Shown here: in pieces, positions 5,190 through 7,668 of the stretch
How the letters are laid out: every line of letters begins with the position of its first letter
How positions within the stretch are numbered: the stretch's first letter is position 1
Assembly (NCBI GenBank): GCA_025934545.1
Contig: JAICXV010000086.1
Location: forward strand, 1 to 7,668
DNA from: Verrucomicrobiia bacterium
Lineage (GTDB): Bacteria > Verrucomicrobiota > Verrucomicrobiia > Limisphaerales > Palsa-1400
Length of the DNA: 7,668 nucleotides
Direction of reading: 5' to 3'
The notes under the pieces: model-generated
What the model was told of the DNA's origin: nothing
The model's database searches: none
The model's input: only the letters and a program-made list of their open reading frames with translations
Made by a program: the position numbers and the translations under genes

Positions 5190-7668
5190 TTATGGCGGTG
5201 TGCTGCCGCTTTCGCCGAGGAAGACTCTTCCATCCTGGCGTCCGCTAAAGAAAAATCCGCCGCCGATATTTTGTTTCTGGAGAATAACGCCGCGGTAAGA
5301 ACCCGCGTGTCGCGAATTGGTGTCGACAAACGTTCCAACGAAACGTCCGCTGGCAGGCAGAATGTTCAGGCTGAAGCGGTCGGTGTTCGGCGTGGCAAAC
5401 GTAACTTGATTATGGGAACTGAGCGTAAAACTGTCGCTCAATGTTTGGGTGAGGCCGCCGCCGTCGACTTCTAAACTTGGATTATTGAGAGACAGCACAG
5501 CCGTGCCTGCGTGCGGAAGATGATAAACCGAGGCGAGCACAGGCAGGTTCGCGCTGAATACAATATTTGTCCGGGAAACTTTTTCCCAATGAATCGTTCC
5601 CTGGATGTCGGTATCGGACGATCCGTTCGGCGTCAGTTGCAACCAGCCGAAGGCTGTGCTGGAACCCGACGCAACGAAAAACGGAATCATTCCGTTGGCC
5701 GACAGTGGCGTCGCTTCGCCGATAGGTGTGCCGTCCGCCAACATTCCGTTGAGAATAGCGAGTCCAGATCTGGTAACGGTCATGGTCAGGAATCCGTAAC
5801 CGTTAGGTTCGCCGCTGGCGCCGCCATTGAGCAGAAGCGCCGTGTATAAACCAGCGGAGGCCGTGTTCGGATGTCGCGGATCAAACCCCGCCTTGAATGC
5901 GGTGATCGTGGAATTGAACGAGCCATCGCTGGCTGTTCCCTGGATCGTTTGATCGTCGGTGATTTGCAAATTTACCAGCAAGGGGGCTTTGGTTCGCCCG
6001 CGTCGGATGGTGATCGACGAGTTGAGGTTCATATCGAAGCGTCCGACGAATGAATATGGCACGCCGCCGATACTCAGTTGCGCGCGATAAGATCCGTTGT
6101 CGGCGAGCGATAGGAAAATCGTGCCAGCGTTGGCGCGATCCGGATTGCCGTTATCGAACGCTAAACCGCGATAGATGCCCGCTGAATTGCTGAACGGATT
6201 GGGCGCGAAGGAAGCTTGCAACGTAAATCCGGTGTCCATCCGGAAGGTCAACGTTGGATCCGACGACGTCGCGCTGCCGCTCCAACTCGTAAACACAAAT
6301 CCGCGTTTTGGAACTGCGGTCATCGTATAGGTTTGGCCTAACTCGAGCATTGCGCCGTTTAGATTTGGTCGGACTGTGCCGTTGCCGTCCGTCGTTACAA
6401 CCAATTGTGCTTTTCCAGGATGGAACAAGTATCGAGTAACCGAGGCAACGTTGCCAAAAGTGTCGGTGGCGGTGAACGTCACGACGTTGGTGCCCGGGCT
6501 CAGCGTAGCCGTCGCTGACCAATTCGTTTTTCCGGTCACTGGAACGGATTGTCCATTGACGGTCTCAGTCACACTCTCGATGCCGTTGGTGTCCACTGCC
6601 CGTCCGGTAAAGGTAAATGTGGCACCGTCGATTGTATTCACGTGTGGTGCGGGAGTCGTCACATCGAGCGTCGGCGGCGTTTCGTCATCCGGCGGCGGTG
6701 TCGGGAAGAGGCGGAGGATGCCGTTACGGGAAAGGCCGTCAGCTGTGTGAAAGCCGCCGGCGAGAAGAATGCGGCCATCGGGCTGAATAAACATGGACCA
6801 GGCAAAGTTGTCGATGTTGACATTGAAGCTGTTATCGACCGTTCCGTCTGGATTTAAACGCGCGATACTGGTGCGCGCGACGCCGTCGACGGATTCGAAA
6901 TATCCGCACAGCAGAATCTTTCCGTCGGATTGTAAGCGCACCATTTCGGTTTTGTCGCTGGCAGAGCCGACAAAGCTTGTGTCGAAGGTGCCGTTGGGAT
7001 TCACGCGCGCGATGTCCGTATGAAAAGTGTTCGTTTCGGAATGTCCCGACGCCAGAAACTTTCCACCCGGCAATGGAATCGCCGAATACACCGCACTCAA
7101 AAGACCAAAATCCGGTGCAAATGAATCAACCGCTGAACCATCAGGATTGACGATGGCCATGCGGCTATGGTCGCCGTGGTTGTAATGATTAAACCAACCC
7201 GTAACGATGAACTGTCCACCATCTAACAGTGTCAATGAACGTCCCCATGTGCTCAAGCCATCGCCGGTGTCGAATGTCGTATCGAGCGAACCATTGCTGT
7301 TGAGCCGCGCCAAACCGTTCATGAGCGTGCCGTTGTAGTTGGTGAAATTGCCGGTGATGAGAATTTTCCCATCGGGCTGAACGGCGGTGGCGAAAATGAA
7401 CTCATTTGTTTTTCCGTCGATGCCTTTGCCCAACGTTCCCCACGCGCCGGAGCCAGGATTGAATGATGTGTCCAAACTCCCATCTGAATTAAGGCGTGCG
7501 ATCGTATTTCGAGGTTGGCCTTCGACATTGCTGAACCATCCACCGATGACAATTTTGCCGTCGGATTGTAACGCCATTGTGCGCACCCAGTAACCTGGAT
7601 GTGCTGAAAAACTGGTGTCAATGCTCCCATCAGGATTCAAGCGCCCGATATACGCCATCGGCACGCCG
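5190..7668 (-). CDS. Delta-60-repeat surface/secreted protein, C-terminal portion (N-terminus beyond the window)
   Basis: The minus-strand frame is open to the right edge. GTG 7664 and ATG 7658 lie inside a repeat (visible GVPMAYIGRLNPDGSIDTSF), so the true start is outside. Numbering from 7664, residues 1-320 hold six delta-60 (DUF5122-type) repeats, each with (A/G)RLNPDGSLDTSF and QSDGKIL.GGxF. They probably form a propeller. A linker (PTPPPDDETPP) leads to an Ig-like domain at about 330-410 (ends FTATDTFGNVASVTRYLF), then a divergent InlB-B-repeat-like domain at about 419-487 (TDGNGTVRPNLNG, AVPKRGFVFTSWSG, FTLQASFAP). Residues 495-824 hold related beta-rich segments: AGIYRGL...VPYSFVGRFD, AGLYTALLLN...GFLTMTVT, and a last ASGRFVGTFV...YRGVILQKQN...GGGFFFSG. 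No catalytic motif, LPxTG, PEP-CTERM or membrane anchor is visible at the C-terminus. Extracellular adhesion or scaffolding is an inference from the architecture. The stop abuts the convergent hydrolase stop. Confidence 0.88.
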   Translation of the reverse strand, partial: GVPMAYIGRLNPDGSIDTSFSAHPGYWVRTMALQSDGKIVIGGWFSNVEGQPRNTIARLNSDGSLDTSFNPGSGAWGTLGKGIDGKTNEFIFATAVQPDGKILITGNFTNYNGTLMNGLARLNSNGSLDTTFDTGDGLSTWGRSLTLLDGGQFIVTGWFNHYNHGDHSRMAIVNPDGSAVDSFAPDFGLLSAVYSAIPLPGGKFLASGHSETNTFHTDIARVNPNGTFDTSFVGSASDKTEMVRLQSDGKILLCGYFESVDGVARTSIARLNPDGTVDNSFNVNIDNFAWSMFIQPDGRILLAGGFHTADGLSRNGILRLFPTPPPDDETPPTLDVTTPAPHVNTIDGATFTFTGRAVDTNGIESVTETVNGQSVPVTGKTNWSATATLSPGTNVVTFTATDTFGNVASVTRYLFHPGKAQLVVTTDGNGTVRPNLNGAMLELGQTYTMTAVPKRGFVFTSWSGSATSSDPTLTFRMDTGFTLQASFAPNPFSNSAGIYRGLAFDNGNPDRANAGTIFLSLADNGSYRAQLSIGGVPYSFVGRFDMNLNSSITIRRGRTKAPLLVNLQITDDQTIQGTASDGSFNSTITAFKAGFDPRHPNTASAGLYTALLLNGGASGEPNGYGFLTMTVTRSGLAILNGMLADGTPIGEATPLSANGMIPFFVASGSSTAFGWLQLTPNGSSDTDIQGTIHWEKVSRTNIVFSANLPVLASVYHLPHAGTAVLSLNNPSLEVDGGGLTQTLSDSFTLSSHNQVTFATPNTDRFSLNILPASGRFVGTFVDTNSRHAGSYRGVILQKQNIGGGFFFSGRQDGRVFLGESGSTPP
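6705..7668 (-). repeat. Six tandem delta-60 repeats in the truncated surface protein
   Basis: Repeats begin at residues 5, 55, 118, 169, 218 and 267 (numbering from the GTG at 7664), each opening with a variant of (I/M)A(R/I)(L/V)N(P/S)(D/N)GS.D.SF. A seventh copy is reduced to ILRLF (316-320) before the Pro-rich linker. The usual period is about 49-51 residues. Repeat 2 is expanded to 63 by an insertion (GTLGKGIDGKTNEF). Repeat 4 is the most degenerate: it reads AIVNPDGSAVDSF and its second strand is PLPGGKFLASG. More copies probably lie outside the window. Confidence 0.85.

Noticed and set aside
5195..5209. Possible terminator hairpin at the convergent junction
   Set aside because: The stem is only 4 bp (GCGG/CCGC) with a 7-nt loop and three T residues. 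It is inside coding sequence and unlikely to terminate.

Overview
The window looks like a chromosomal segment of a Verrucomicrobiota bacterium, probably of the Limisphaerales/Pedosphaera type. This is inferred from protein content: a large secreted protein with delta-60 repeats and a C-terminal module of a style I associate with that group, a secreted GH42-like glycoside hydrolase, and generally secretion-rich, moderately GC-rich coding DNA with weak Shine-Dalgarno signals. No rRNA or other phylogenetic marker is present, so the assignment is tentative.

Layout: (1) 2-298 (+) is the C-terminal end of a GT4-type glycosyltransferase cut by the left edge. (2) A strong hairpin at 306-339 serves as terminator, best for the minus strand. 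(3) 356-2059 (-) encodes a secreted two-part protein: an NlpC/P60-like cysteine peptidase/amidase domain fused to a complete seven-bladed PLL-type (DUF346-like) beta-propeller. (4) 2060-2369 is a divergent intergenic region with a good sigma70-like promoter for the minus-strand gene. (5) 2370-5189 (+) is a tight three-gene unit: a hotdog-fold acyl-CoA thioesterase, a six-helix TMEM175/DUF1211-type cation channel protein, and a secreted GH42-like glycoside hydrolase. The first two genes are 5 nt apart and the last two overlap by 17 nt. (6) 5190-7668 (-) is the C-terminal 826 or so codons of a delta-60-repeat surface or secreted protein, truncated by the right edge. Its stop codon directly abuts that of the hydrolase.

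Functionally, three of the six genes point to the cell exterior: a putative wall- or peptide-cleaving enzyme carrying a lectin-like propeller, a glycoside hydrolase, and a repeat-rich adhesin-like protein. A glycosyltransferase end lies next to them. This suits a polysaccharide-handling, surface-oriented lifestyle, but the sequence does not show that the genes form one pathway. I see no tRNA, rRNA, CRISPR array, insertion sequence, phage gene or defence system. The most distinctive objects are the NlpC/P60-propeller fusion and the hydrolase's altered acid/base motif.
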